A stretch of 34,686 nt of DNA from IMG/VR virus record IMGVR_UViG_3300010370_000117, positions 1 to 34,686 of that record. One strand, 5' to 3'. Within the stretch, counting starts at the first letter, position 1. Each line of letters opens with the position of its first letter. Shown here one piece after another: positions 28,301 to 32,148 of this stretch. This DNA comes from a virus. The notes beneath the pieces are model-generated. The model saw only the letters and a list, made by a program, of their open reading frames with translations, did no database searches and had not been told where the DNA came from. The position numbers and the translations under genes were made by a program.

Positions 28301-30506
28301 AACTAGCAACACTGGTTACATCTTGCAAACTGCAACAACAAATAATGACGGAGAAACATTTGTAAATCTTATTACAGAGACTGGCACTATTTCAATTGGT
28401 GATGATATTGAAGGCGTTGATTCTGGCACTATTGCTACCGTTACGGGAATTTCTGATAGACTGCTTCTTAATATCAAGTCTGGTAGTTTTGATAGCAACC
28501 AGTGGTTGTTTGAAACTGATACCTCAACTGAGGCATACATTACAGAATACACGAATAAGAGTGGCACTCTGACTGGCAATAGTGGTGGTCGTATTACGAT
28601 TGATGTTGAAACTATCGAGAATTCTTGGAATGCTGGAGATGTAATTTACGGTAGTTTGACCGATTATATCCTTGAAGTTAGAGGAATCAGCGGCACTCAA
28701 ATTCAACTTAATCAGTATATTCATGGCACAAATGTGTATCAACTAGAATTGGGTGCTGCAATCATTGATACTGGTATTGCTGATACATTTAGAGTTGGTG
28801 ATGAGGTATACCTCTTACAAGGCACCACAGTTAAGAATCCTGGTTTCGTGGCAACTGTTACTCAATACATCAATGACACAGACCAAGGAATTCATAGATT
28901 GTTTATTGCAAACCTAGTACCTGTGGGCGCTGGTGCTGATATTAATGAGGTTATCACTAGCACAAATAACATTGGTAAGATTGATATTGGATCTAACTTC
29001 CCAACAATCTATGCAAATGTCCTCTCATACACCGATACCGAATACTCATCTTATGGTAAAGTAGTTGCTATCGAGCAAAGTGGTATTACTGCTAAGATTT
29101 GGGTCCAAGATGCAGTTGGCGAATTTGTCAACAACATGAGCGTCAAATCAGACTTCGGTTGGGGTGCTGCAGTTTCTAAGGCAACTGTCCTTGAAGGTAG
29201 AGTCGATAGATACTTCCGTGGTTTTGATGGTGTCCAAACAACATTTGATATCACCATCAATAATGGTGAAGCATACTACCCAGACCCAGCAGGACACCTG
29301 CTTGTGTTTGTGAATGCCGTGCTGCAACCTCCTGGTGCTGGGAATTCATATATTGCATTCTCAGATAAGATTCAGTTTACTGAGCCACCTGAGATTGGAT
29401 CTGAATTCATTGGTTACTATGTTGGTAAACTCCGTCAACTGGATGATATTAGTTTTGAGTTTGACTCACTGCGCTCATCCTTCAACCTCAAGCGTGATGG
29501 TCTCTTCTACTCACTGACATTGACTGAGGGCGTATCGTCCAATACAATTCTGCCAGAAAACAATATTATCGTTTCTTTGAATGGCATCGTTCAGGAGCCA
29601 GGTGTTGCTTATGAGTTGGTTGGTTCTAGAATCATCTTCTCAGAAGTCCCACGCGCAGGTAGCACTTTTGTTGGATTCTCCTACATTGGTAGTGACGCTG
29701 ACGTGGTTGCAGCAACAGTTGTGCCACCTATTGAAGCTGGCGACCAACTCTTTATTGATGGTGAAGAATTTAACCGCGAAGTTGCTGTTATTGAATCTTC
29801 CAACTCTCTGGTAACATTTGAGTATACTGGATCGATTAAAGGTAGAAATGCAGATGCTCTTGCTGAGGTCACATCTGGTCAATTGACAGGCGCCATTCTT
29901 ACAAACCCTGGCGATGGATATACATCACGTCCAAACGTAGACGTTATCTCATCTACTGGTTTTGATGGAAGAATCAAGGCACTGATGGGTATTACTAGAA
30001 TTGATGTGAGAAATGCTGGAGTTGGTTACAAGAAACCAGTTGTTGCAATCGATAATGAAGTCCCAGATAATTTTGTGACACCAGTTGGAACACCAATTAA
30101 CGGCGGTATTGACATTTACAATGCAGAAGAAAATGAGGGTGGTGGAGGAGTTGTTATTACTCCAGGAACAATCACTATTGTTTCAGACCCAGTTAATGTG
30201 ACAGTTAACCAAGGTCAGACTGCAGTATTCACTGTAACTGCAAGAGTATCTAACAATCAAACTTTGAATTATCAGTGGCAGAAGAAGGAGTATGGCACTA
30301 CGGTTTGGACCAACATTATTGGCGCAAACCAAAGAACATTCAGCACGGGCGCTGCAACACAAAATGATGATGGTGATGAATTTAGAGTTGCAATTACTGC
30401 TGCTGGTGCTACACCAGTTTATTCACTGTCGGCAATTATTACTGTCCAGACAGGTGCTACGGTAATCGCAAACTTCAGTCCAACACAAATCTTTGACGAC
30501 ATCTAA
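10341..30506 (+). CDS. Giant multidomain virion protein, 6721 residues
   Basis: One continuous frame of 20,166 bases, likely a baseplate or fibre protein by position after gp6. Approximate domains: 1-75, baseplate-type N-terminus (LPEFIREEDRQFVNF...), whose second half resumes at 667-730 (LFIREVFDKF, IKDFYISKGTKLATQYLFKI, ending near YYP); 161-290, two NG-x-Q-x-P strand modules; 313-620, eight GxGY repeats; 1134-1368, six more; 1368-1570, YHYH-family core (GWAFDGNPIYGP at 1439-1450) without the YHYH motif; 1619-1630, an EF-hand loop; 1844-2233, probable beta-propeller; 2234-2437, LamG-like; 2655-2785, two chitin-binding-like modules; 3104-3324, GxGY repeats; 3984-5740, seven helical Cys repeats with LamG-like domains near 4457-4630 and 5300-5505; 6320-6450, NG-x-Q-x-P modules; 6514-6590, GxGY repeats; 6608-6710, Ig-like. 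No catalytic site recognised. Start ATG has a weak ribosome binding site. Confidence 0.85.
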   Translation: MQKNIAVSDRVEFQLPEFIREEDRQFVNFLFEYYKSQEKTGRPYDILNNLLNYLDLDNYDSDSLSKDTQLLTDIGVYDTKIEIESIDGFQPSDGSIMIDNEVIYYESVTRGPDAIITPGVSFSQFNKKKQLLENPFPLFDGVRNKFPLAFLGTPVAPPSPEHLIVITYNEMKIPGVDYFLEGDEIRFAIPPRARTGADDSEFTQIIYLIGYADQEIITTDSIPWQEWQGTKSYPLRLNTAQYTPTSEIGLVINKNGRLQVPYEDYTVYNQEVVFRYPIGSADNIHIRSVEYIAPAYGSGATAVVAVSPNGQVNKVIAKDGGSNYRLDFAPKIAIQSKESGKGATARSLVGGIKNINLIDGGQGYTSYNPPIPTILAPSNPNGTPARLSLTVNDTTGQVDTITIDNSGSGYDFIPAITFVNPGGARISNPTIDSEGRINNASIQVLSRGGNYTNPPEVYIDPAPEGGINAQAISRVDQDGQVYEISIVNRGRGYTTPPRARIIDPIGAQVLDVTVASGSVTNIEMLTGGRGYTDAPSVYIVDDRKDAYGEPIGGTGATAVATIFNGEITDINITNFGEGYSAEFPPKIFIAEPKSARASVAVGFGEVTGFDIFQNGEGYSPSAFLNCSRGVSGPVAYDQLHNEIYAGEKSLRQSNHLAGTTVINLDSLFIREVFDKFRRQYLPTIEIDYSAVNPVQIVKSIKDFYISKGTKLATQYLFKIMFGEEIDVYYPKDEIISPSAANWVVDTILRAELISGNPDNLIDSELIQYADNVDLNVKGASALIENVISIIQGTDTIYELAISEETLNGSFVIPYKTTLVEPLDTDSQIITVDSTIGWPERNGTILINDEEEVQYKEKSLNQFIECTRSKNGVVEDWDPGTKIFSDIFVYTNKGTDIECKLRVLGIAEAGTTILDNTGSYYLPGDKLKVANLGSTAEGEERLSSWLYNVKKLIKIDTIEPGGVNNQTATVYCENPHGLLVSDQVTIYGANPVVYNGTFIVTSRIDDFTFSYQLNVPTNIIPQGNILLSVDLNRGKSDVPSINKVISEFTTNIQNTFFNSDYVYIAASGLPNYKIGPFTGSALIPGNQRKLFRLPRKVQTISERKDIVPGTPIGAWINGVSIWSYKSREFVRFGPITSIDVIDGGIKYDAGNKPSLEISGGGGTGASAEVVINGQLVSFEVTNEGSGYIEQPLVSIVGGGGSGATAQAIVTGGRVTRILVEQPGTGYISQPSVSITGGGGTGATATANVRGPVESVFLTSAGNGYTEIPTIKLNSGEGALAQPIVINGRIVSIAIINSGAGYTTPPTVVINGDGFGAIAKANIGTVGEDKGRVLSVEITNRGIGYTQGNTTIRLESIGENAVFQANVFEWNKNLQADLSTKFDSARGYVFTGYNNQFGGEYAHLSDPKELRYVVGDNVFRNPVTQQFQELTSNYKHSPILGWAFDGNPIYGPYGYDDPTDQNSGIRRLRTSFKLKTNIVFDENTNPNPSRIDGPSLTEYPAGSFIDDYFYDFQSGDLDNYNGRFCKTPEFPDGVYAYFITIDASDAGKAEFPYIIGPKYNSLPDSWNFTQGATQENIPADIVRFRDPYVDVDIDVDRQPNQESNVLTTEIEGYPIIFEIQDSNNDGLIDANEQQEFLELSEEPTLQIFDYFPQVSSESRVDIEVESTTQFEDAKIDGFVIENPGVSYQVGDTVFFDNEGTGGFGASALIESVKGQKILGYTKEIIADKPYGVITTEIEHELRQDDEILVNSTPILDNTNKTFKVKVVAGIERINIIQSGVGYNRDIPPTFELITSAGQDGQLELILENTGQINKVKIVNSGNAYDPENPPEIRVSHPQQFKKTRYWLTEYYEATSTVRIIHSVTTSDRYTYICGSITESDGDMSGFIAKFDDLGARVWQRNLLPQNSGQKRVEFIKMVIDEEFENDVIYVVGQSYNPTTSQYSPDVFLAQYESGFNNANAPDGILRWQRSIAGISGTTRRDYVTSLALDQEKKIYIGGYTDTNSPDPDDMWVIQCDFDGDIKEKRKIASADGSERLYQIHLISDDNFFFVGVNEDTDDLIFGQFFFDGANIEIDWIRQIAVIGGQVRNPKFTVDDYGACILVWDVYNGTTSKFEKIQINKFQISTANAQWEWAKSITLNTSFLSINHANVSVDVFGNYTIVADVVESQNERYSIIHYLKYDGTIIKETKVVDVSNIGFSAKNHTVDNSGDCIIAANRQQSDQLASFRFNTVGDIEFDFTKQNLATWTYVDQANVVLDTTIYKYGTGSLKYVAGAKPASLTGFDITPNEWSARAWFSMNTTAWSTAHQPTFFEFVPATGNRIRFDIDGDSGSANYQKILIYVNGTLAASSTTATSWSAFASGAWVHVTFQKRQESLGLYKYEVFINGNLQLSYQTTDDIHLDDIVIGGPSVLPTTTNCFIGNIDDLVIDDIAPYENAYTVPTSEIAITTSDSDVVLVKFDRLHTNRGGYTLQDVTRYGELEFSDIETATTWVNINIPAFQAWEEGPGGLQILDMSQVISTFNPTTYTLSTAKYQYASKTSTVPSPRGKRLIIDCDVINKFYLKDASYQKIDNVLEFTLNQSAFLTKYSIIQQFNAQGVTTAFGTIVGVPEGTLANPGIGTKYKVGKIYGTFNSTDRLRTTAGDVNEIIGEYFDTEEAEQPWVAGGTYAIGDRVYANRRIYQSQSAGTAGTISPQHTSGTASDGSLDWALVDDAGKFDIDLTEKPYPRPIYAGLDMPEWDSQKLYAVGQRVWWKLNVYQVAVGGGGVSGTNPPVHTTGSQSDGSVTWEFVETLEQISPYARFMEYDQGNNYSVLIEEIHPGSSYIPGDVVSLRSNNIQLDSSRKQVRIVGFPSVKKIRVTARLEKDIIPTQFDRTDLVYCTSTSPHFYNISDIIYTEGFQGDQFDGSFFVQDVIGSREFTFAIRNAAVSDPVFNAGAISNVNIYAKHPTLRFTKNHQYNFDLSDPSNFGYYLSFSQDNQYKLEYSFNNIVREGTPGIQAAGAAPFVKFLVIGDITNISYYFDPSRTGSNSPVGANSFIDVYATPYQGRFKIAQVVNDFTFKFPLVREPEKNSAEIGVDDQDKEYSFYSTTSTRAVGPINSIKLVSPGGFYKKLPIIKEIASFRQIEKIVINDGGTEYSPGVYYDVQIAGDGEGARCIVTVDFDDEVGSGTITKIQVTDPGKGYTFASLDIDSIPGILGPTLAGSGASATVVIPEEGSGASVFLTGRNIGKIKRLKNNEFGFGYSHDYTLKPEITFPVNLQLFNTSILSEIKITDPGSGYTSAPAVVIEGGGGVGAEAVAVVKNNRLNEIQIKNPGAGYSSEPTVTLKSEFNYVVNLDLNYLQFNFPHGITTGAAIQFRADNIGSIEGDLPKPSSAGLTTLVEGQIYYAIAGEINSLEPDQIRFALTPQSAAAGDYITFLTQGSGRQVLLTEVFGGKAVAVVETSRFLEGETVFQGNTLEQASAIGKVSTNTGWQIGPKILKIVDYNGDWKVGEKVNGVISKASGIIDNLSIARGVLNIGSLTKTPGKFIDDVGKPSEIVQKIQDSFFYQNFSYVIKSDIPITKWKNQILQNNHPAGFLMFGQLQLTGGKDISGRKIATEFTKEVNINNYANINQITSFAAAQPIYTDYNNTEVLFRKKRLTSSEEILTSIVKKLDNVSNLFYGIEKSFPITVEGEQVIVNSNQLLITLNGIIQAPGESYQVVGGNIVFSEPPRPASRVNYRTLGITPIPIYRINLYSGTVGIANYGIFPTLGQQVQGQNTNTFGTVIDSGTNHIDVINITGSGFQLNEEITRGTLFSALVESVTLLNTETIFRFGESITNLEGDTAIIEEVNIDPEGNVVDRVVVSKTSGTAEFETGIFDIRLNEFIYSASSKIAGKVTFISPYIDPATEDPVDELILNPGSTFYGLLFERLVSITNPNVILDDISKSSITATELYDSGNRINANFLSFEDVRSTEVTYTDLTNGTLIDGELVSNKKVTYTNPVTAYHGSAGNRFYDAANMIRDNKQEIIDFAEAQIAVEYPDFYFPGDVNTNPTSRYSDSYRMIQLNKDLIVGMSYDDMITQYPLVSVPDVNKCKRDLGYFVDALSIDIFRGGNVYTRKFTSYYFDDTGALVYVNAQAAETRYAYERALDWMKQAITNQLAGTISAVNSVDSWTGYQDLTITADPSPNDPYGTAGSNTSNTDPQSCSDVQDALTTLWEVVDTALDTGTLDELPDEEIGEYSPNETKCRRDIGYFVDAIANDVSRGGNYNIVTFTKFYFNNAGAPISNGLVGETAQSITAFEKARDLSYRAINNLLYYKDLTLLNDPDSYGGNAPGHTYDADYSTGSNQLITNCADVQSYIATLTDIAVDAITAGNLNNVNALATISDGTFVNSENIRSTKIAYKNKSTGLFAFDDQITGVTSGAIFKAIGANAGLKWIYAGPITGAMQIGEYITNSTLANQGGVTQSVIVKKAELSGTKSLNFPAAGYLVAAESYNFAFGATDDFTIEAWIRPSGISGTQHLFDFRRTATDGLRIIMDGQQLRVYNGTSSLIISGNVFTAADTWYHVSVVRSDNVLQAYVNGVQVGSNYADTNDYGYAPCYIGADFNTTNQFTGYMDNLYVKNGTADHIGAFTPPTQVDYTDTEIVLGLNGEGPFILSTTETYATLTSINVYSATTKVVNYDDLSFVIKDIDLGRKEYRDCADIISLNAAWIAEEAVGRMKAQFPDFIMPGDDPANNSYGGTNYCLRDTKDYIIAALVKDLRDGGNYHTLYTARTYLSTSGKLKHVGNEILQTLYTWDEVSNIMIDIITTTSNDLSGEYTEKLRIPNNFDSPASQAVQDEIRQLTTDMLEVIAPSPNRFRDSGILIWKNRDYIADEVVGYIQDKYIKTLAGNPVDFLDIPGDDNICKRDIKAYIIPAIIADLATGGTYQTQNVIDFYLDSQKNILFVENELNPMLDAFNKTKELCQFAVNNLLLDAGTTASEYGYSAWAQDDYYEPQWTSRNAYRDTTIEVDDEGYPQATRNRNDRYIDATNLIKANKELIAKEAVATMNDLSKFGDFQIPGGSVNCEDDVKDVLDALTHDLLFDCNDKIYEAASMYIEPENNSLRYIESEWEASVTTFKIVRDITTLTMRNAFGRDYIPGTSISGVPVESYEQNPKENIFKYCGDAIDGNIRYIAEQAVYDGQQQYPGLVIPNGAINCVHDVADILKALVFNLKYGGDNWMQYATEFYVNYSGNLQHITSQTTETIWILNRARDLAIKAIKDAPITNNSGFAGSQRFYDASPNPTNQLRNSNNTTGINLTTFNNIVTRSFAPGTINIQNADNSSIGMDNSDDFTARCITVLPSGTPTDSVLFEGGGSGYGTWIGFRDSGTYLRFRAGNGGNAYTGGASYTSDTGLAKLDIPVANLVAAGYMDGNQHELVWEVRIGGNIATGPGRVRLFIDGNLVGTATTPGSLNTGLAAGGGAWSGGNDGGFAATAGAVPAGEPTTAWPYAITGNMDYYRGRLVDSSYTGTEANSVITEINTLMSKVTSGIQNPTNVATRSYTLPTIWPVKYTPEIAKRDLTITYDTISGGSGASGTWYNTCGEVASSIDTLMDILINTIEEAANNNVNYLTTNVTRTFKPVNNTEYQLGTCYDVVSAIDTLFGLMTETLGAGPENTKLIANMILFNENAIATRAFNETRAYYGTTNLTIDFALNVLKSCRYDMITGGNAGSFKLLQDWFDGEGNFIAFPGVTRSHILFCLTKVREYIKSVMYLLDTDPDWTLYTTYNPVERLEWFQEAAEFIVDSSLNSIEYALEASKFPTEAKVTFIASTDAVNLSNTYNMGIDYNTDPALVTLLPLTEVGYERAEYRVRINRPNSFRRGDILQYIPASETSLNGLAGTDYVYVINAEATWFEIGLHYIHDGRFKQFAVDTANTGAQILQVVRRSGIDIKNIVYPVDPSQTPVLGGFNSADVIYGVTSQAHAEIGVVQENKAKIYKSFTRYDLNNVSEVLGVYDNFINGEQVVVQGATSNTGYILQTATTNNDGETFVNLITETGTISIGDDIEGVDSGTIATVTGISDRLLLNIKSGSFDSNQWLFETDTSTEAYITEYTNKSGTLTGNSGGRITIDVETIENSWNAGDVIYGSLTDYILEVRGISGTQIQLNQYIHGTNVYQLELGAAIIDTGIADTFRVGDEVYLLQGTTVKNPGFVATVTQYINDTDQGIHRLFIANLVPVGAGADINEVITSTNNIGKIDIGSNFPTIYANVLSYTDTEYSSYGKVVAIEQSGITAKIWVQDAVGEFVNNMSVKSDFGWGAAVSKATVLEGRVDRYFRGFDGVQTTFDITINNGEAYYPDPAGHLLVFVNAVLQPPGAGNSYIAFSDKIQFTEPPEIGSEFIGYYVGKLRQLDDISFEFDSLRSSFNLKRDGLFYSLTLTEGVSSNTILPENNIIVSLNGIVQEPGVAYELVGSRIIFSEVPRAGSTFVGFSYIGSDADVVAATVVPPIEAGDQLFIDGEEFNREVAVIESSNSLVTFEYTGSIKGRNADALAEVTSGQLTGAILTNPGDGYTSRPNVDVISSTGFDGRIKALMGITRIDVRNAGVGYKKPVVAIDNEVPDNFVTPVGTPINGGIDIYNAEENEGGGGVVITPGTITIVSDPVNVTVNQGQTAVFTVTARVSNNQTLNYQWQKKEYGTTVWTNIIGANQRTFSTGAATQNDDGDEFRVAITAAGATPVYSLSAIITVQTGATVIANFSPTQIFDDI
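11277..12210 (+). repeat. GxGY beta-repeat array 1 (about 8 copies)
   Basis: In-frame protein repeats in the giant gene. Each has the form '[IV]xxIxIxxxGxGYxxxPxxxI' with glycine pairs at residues near 320, 360, 407, 448, 490, 527, 575 and 615, so the period is about 37-48 residues. Examples: DGGSNY, DGGQGYT, NSGSGY, NRGRGYTTPP, TGGRGYTDAP. It interrupts the N-terminal baseplate-type domain. Confidence 0.85.
13741..14430 (+). repeat. GxGY beta-repeat array 2 (6 copies)
   Basis: Glycine motifs at giant-protein residues 1142, 1182, 1221, 1260, 1297 and 1340, a period of about 39. Typical units: NEGSGYIEQPLVSI, QPGTGYISQPSVSI, NSGAGYTTPPTVVI, alternating with GGGGTGATA linkers. The repeat is visible at DNA level too (GGTGGTGGTGGCACTGG near 13812 and near-copies near 13925 and 14044). 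Confidence 0.9.
15195..15230 (+). other. EF-hand-type calcium-binding loop (giant protein residues 1619-1630)
   Basis: DSNNDGLIDANE has D1, N3, D5, G6, I8, D9 and E12 exactly as in a canonical EF-hand or dockerin loop, followed by QQEFLEL. Only one such loop is seen here, so it may be a structural calcium site between domains. Confidence 0.65.
17040..17650 (+). other. LamG/concanavalin-like lectin domain 1 (residues about 2234-2437)
   Basis: Pattern FDFTKQNLATW, an IDGDSGSANYQKILIYVNG strand, SGAWVHVTFQKRQ, YEVFINGNLQLSYQTTDD and CFIGNIDDLVIDD follows the LamG-like jelly roll ('W.HV...R', 'V.INGN', 'IGNIDDL'). Such domains usually bind glycans or other surface ligands. A second copy of the fold appears near residue 4457 and a third-like one near 5300. 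Confidence 0.7.
18303..18690 (+). repeat. Two tandem chitin-binding-like (CBM5/12-type) modules
   Basis: Giant-protein residues 2655-2785 contain W2658-x-x-GGTYAIGDRVYANRRIYQ and W2735-DSQKLYAVGQRVWWKLNVYQ, 77 residues apart, each followed by a Gly-rich turn, P(Q/V)HT(S/T)G, SDGS and a W(A/E). The Trp/Tyr/Val spacing fits the CBM5/12 carbohydrate-binding fold of chitinases and phage fibres. Ligand unknown. Confidence 0.6.
19617..20310 (+). repeat. GxGY beta-repeat array 3
   Basis: About five copies in giant-protein residues 3104-3324: PGGFYKKLP, NDGGTEYSPGVYY, DPGKGYTFASLDI, DPGSGYTSAPAVVI and NPGAGYSSEPTVTL. The last two are close to array 2 in form. The array is followed by a different beta region. 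Confidence 0.8.
22290..27558 (+). repeat. Seven-copy helical repeat with invariant Cys, interrupted by lectin-like domains
   Basis: Giant-protein residues about 3984-5740. Each unit: a helix pattern (xNxxxIAxEAVxxM), a turn (PxFxIPG), then C[KR]RD-like start with the Cys at 4071, 4224, 4722, 4883, 5044, 5176 and 5678, a helix ending D-x-x-x-GGN, a strand/turn FY(L/F)xxxG and a further helix of about 25 residues. Gaps of 132-161 residues separate neighbours except two gaps of 498 and 502, each filled by a LamG-like domain. The last copy is degenerate (CRYDMITGGN). Confidence 0.8.
29880..30066 (+). repeat. GxGY beta-repeat array 4 (2 copies)
   Basis: Residues 6514-6590 of the giant protein: TNPGDGYTSRPNVDVISS and NAGVGYKKPVVAIDNE. 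This is the shortest array and lies just before the C-terminal Ig-like domain. Confidence 0.75.
30162..30470 (+). other. C-terminal Ig-like domain of the giant protein (residues about 6608-6710)
   Basis: The segment has TITIVSDPVNVTVNQGQTA, a central LNYQWQKKEYGTTVW and a closing SLSAIITVQ, the order of strands found in bacterial Ig-like (I-set/Big-type) domains of phage virions. A related domain occurs in the next protein, sharing 'TVNxGQ' and 'YQW'. Confidence 0.65.
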
Positions 30507-30509
30507 ATA
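30503..30509 (+). promoter_or_regulatory. CTAAATA late-promoter-like motif
   Basis: It overlaps the giant gene's stop codon (30504-30506) and ends 11 bases before the ATG at 30521, too close for a normal leader with ribosome binding site, though AGAAG follows. May serve as a weak or internal start. Confidence 0.4.
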
Positions 30510-30520
30510 GAAGTAAAAAC

Positions 30521-32122
30521 ATGACTGCAACTGCCAGTTACAACGACGCCACCTATGTGCTAACTGTTTCAGCAGATGGACTTCCATCTCCTGTTTCCTA
30601 TGGCACATTTCCGAATCAGTTTAATCCAAATTCGGTAACACAGCAAGATTTCGACCACGATTTCTTGTATCGTGGTGGCACGTTTGGAATTTCCAGGACT
30701 TTTGATGATAACACTTGGACCCAAGTTGGATTCATTAGAAGCATTAGTCTATCATTATCTGATAACGCACTGTTTGGTAACAATTCATCAATCAGACCTG
30801 GCGACAATTTAATGTTTGTATTCAGTGACGGCATTAAGAGAAAGTTTCTCTATACTGGCACTACATTTACATCCGTTGCAAATCAATGTTGGTTAGCAAC
30901 GGATAATAGATTGGATTTGATTATGTCAGTCCAAGAGACATCTACTGGTACATACACATATTATGACCAAAGAAATGGGAGACTAGAAACTCCCCTAGGT
31001 GCTATTGGAATTGCTGCTAATGGCGTAGTGCTATTCAATCCCAGTGCAGGAAATGGAGGAAACCCACCACTAGGATTTAGTTGGAATGCTCACTATGACA
31101 ATTCCCCAGTAAATTTTGGTGGGGATCAATGTGGTGGACACCCAGAGCAAACAGGACAGTATCACTATCACGATGGACACTTCCTTGACTGTTGGCGAGA
31201 AAACGGTGCTATGGGTGGATATAATGATTACTATGGTAGTAGTCAGTATAACGGCGATATCCTTAGGCATCCAGATGGTCACTCCAAAATTATTGGATTT
31301 GCCTTTGATGGATTTCCAGTATACGGTCCATTTGGATATGATGCTGCCTGGGATAATTTAAGTGGCACTAGACCAATAACTTCATCCTATGAAGTTAGGG
31401 ATATTGAAGCGCCTGGTAGACCCGAGTATGGGAATACCAATCAGAATCCCCCTGCTGGGTCTTTGATGGAAGACTGGCAGTATGTTGAGGGACTGGGCGA
31501 CTTGGATGTGCACAATGGCAGATTCTGCATAACTCCAGAATATCAGAATGGCACATATGCATATTTTCTTACTGTAGATCCAGATGATGTTGACCATCCA
31601 ACATTCCCATACATGATTGGCACATCAACTAGAGAAAGTATTGATGTGCCAATCAATAGTGGAGCAAAACCAGTAGATACTGGCACAGGTGGAGGTGGTG
31701 GTGGAGAAGCACCTGTCAGACCTACTTTACAGTTTACATTACAACCACAAAATGCAACCGTAAATGCTGGACAATCAGTTACATTCAGTGCGCAAGCACA
31801 ACTTCTGCCAGAAAACGGTCCAATTGGTTATCAGTGGTATAGGTCAACTGATGGTGGATTTGCATTTGCGGCAATTACTGGTGCTACAGACATCTCATAT
31901 ACAACTACAGCATTGTCGTATATGACTGGGTATCGCTATAGATGTCGTATTATTGGTCCACTTGGAGTTGCTTTAAATGAAAGAGCAACCAATTCACCTT
32001 TAGACTCAAACGTTGCAGTCTTGACTGTTGCTGGTTCTGGCGGTGGTGGAAACCTTGCAAATAGATTTGACTCCACATTATCGAGATATGATTCTACCTC
32101 TCAGAGGTATGATGGCACCTAA
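30521..32122 (+). CDS. YHYH-domain virion protein with C-terminal Ig-like domain
   Basis: A 533-residue protein. The YHYH family (PF14240-like) is recognised by QYHYHDGHFLDC with Y214-H217, then IIGFAFDGFPVYGPFGYD at about 257-274, GDLDVHNGRFCITPE, and YAYFLTVDP with a final FPYMIG. A Gly-rich linker (near residue 390) leads to an Ig-like domain (about 400-505; TVNAGQSVTFSAQAQ, YQWYRSTDGG, VAVLTV). The N-terminal 150 residues are beta-rich, without recognised family. The C-terminal 20 residues are three heptads NRFDSTLSRYDSTSQRYDGT. YHYH proteins in cyanophages are virion-associated, but their function is not settled; the name refers to the Tyr-His motif. The core is a near duplicate of the region at 1439-1570 of the giant protein, suggesting duplication. 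AGAAG upstream is a plausible ribosome binding site. Confidence 0.85.
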   Translation: MTATASYNDATYVLTVSADGLPSPVSYGTFPNQFNPNSVTQQDFDHDFLYRGGTFGISRTFDDNTWTQVGFIRSISLSLSDNALFGNNSSIRPGDNLMFVFSDGIKRKFLYTGTTFTSVANQCWLATDNRLDLIMSVQETSTGTYTYYDQRNGRLETPLGAIGIAANGVVLFNPSAGNGGNPPLGFSWNAHYDNSPVNFGGDQCGGHPEQTGQYHYHDGHFLDCWRENGAMGGYNDYYGSSQYNGDILRHPDGHSKIIGFAFDGFPVYGPFGYDAAWDNLSGTRPITSSYEVRDIEAPGRPEYGNTNQNPPAGSLMEDWQYVEGLGDLDVHNGRFCITPEYQNGTYAYFLTVDPDDVDHPTFPYMIGTSTRESIDVPINSGAKPVDTGTGGGGGGEAPVRPTLQFTLQPQNATVNAGQSVTFSAQAQLLPENGPIGYQWYRSTDGGFAFAAITGATDISYTTTALSYMTGYRYRCRIIGPLGVALNERATNSPLDSNVAVLTVAGSGGGGNLANRFDSTLSRYDSTSQRYDGT

Positions 32123-32125
32123 ATA
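32119..32125 (+). promoter_or_regulatory. CTAAATA late-promoter-like motif
   Basis: Overlaps the stop of the YHYH gene and ends 23 bases before the ATG at 32149. Similar spacing to the motif ahead of 688 and 3039. Confidence 0.45.
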
Positions 32126-32148
32126 ACACTGTAAAAGAGTAACTATCA

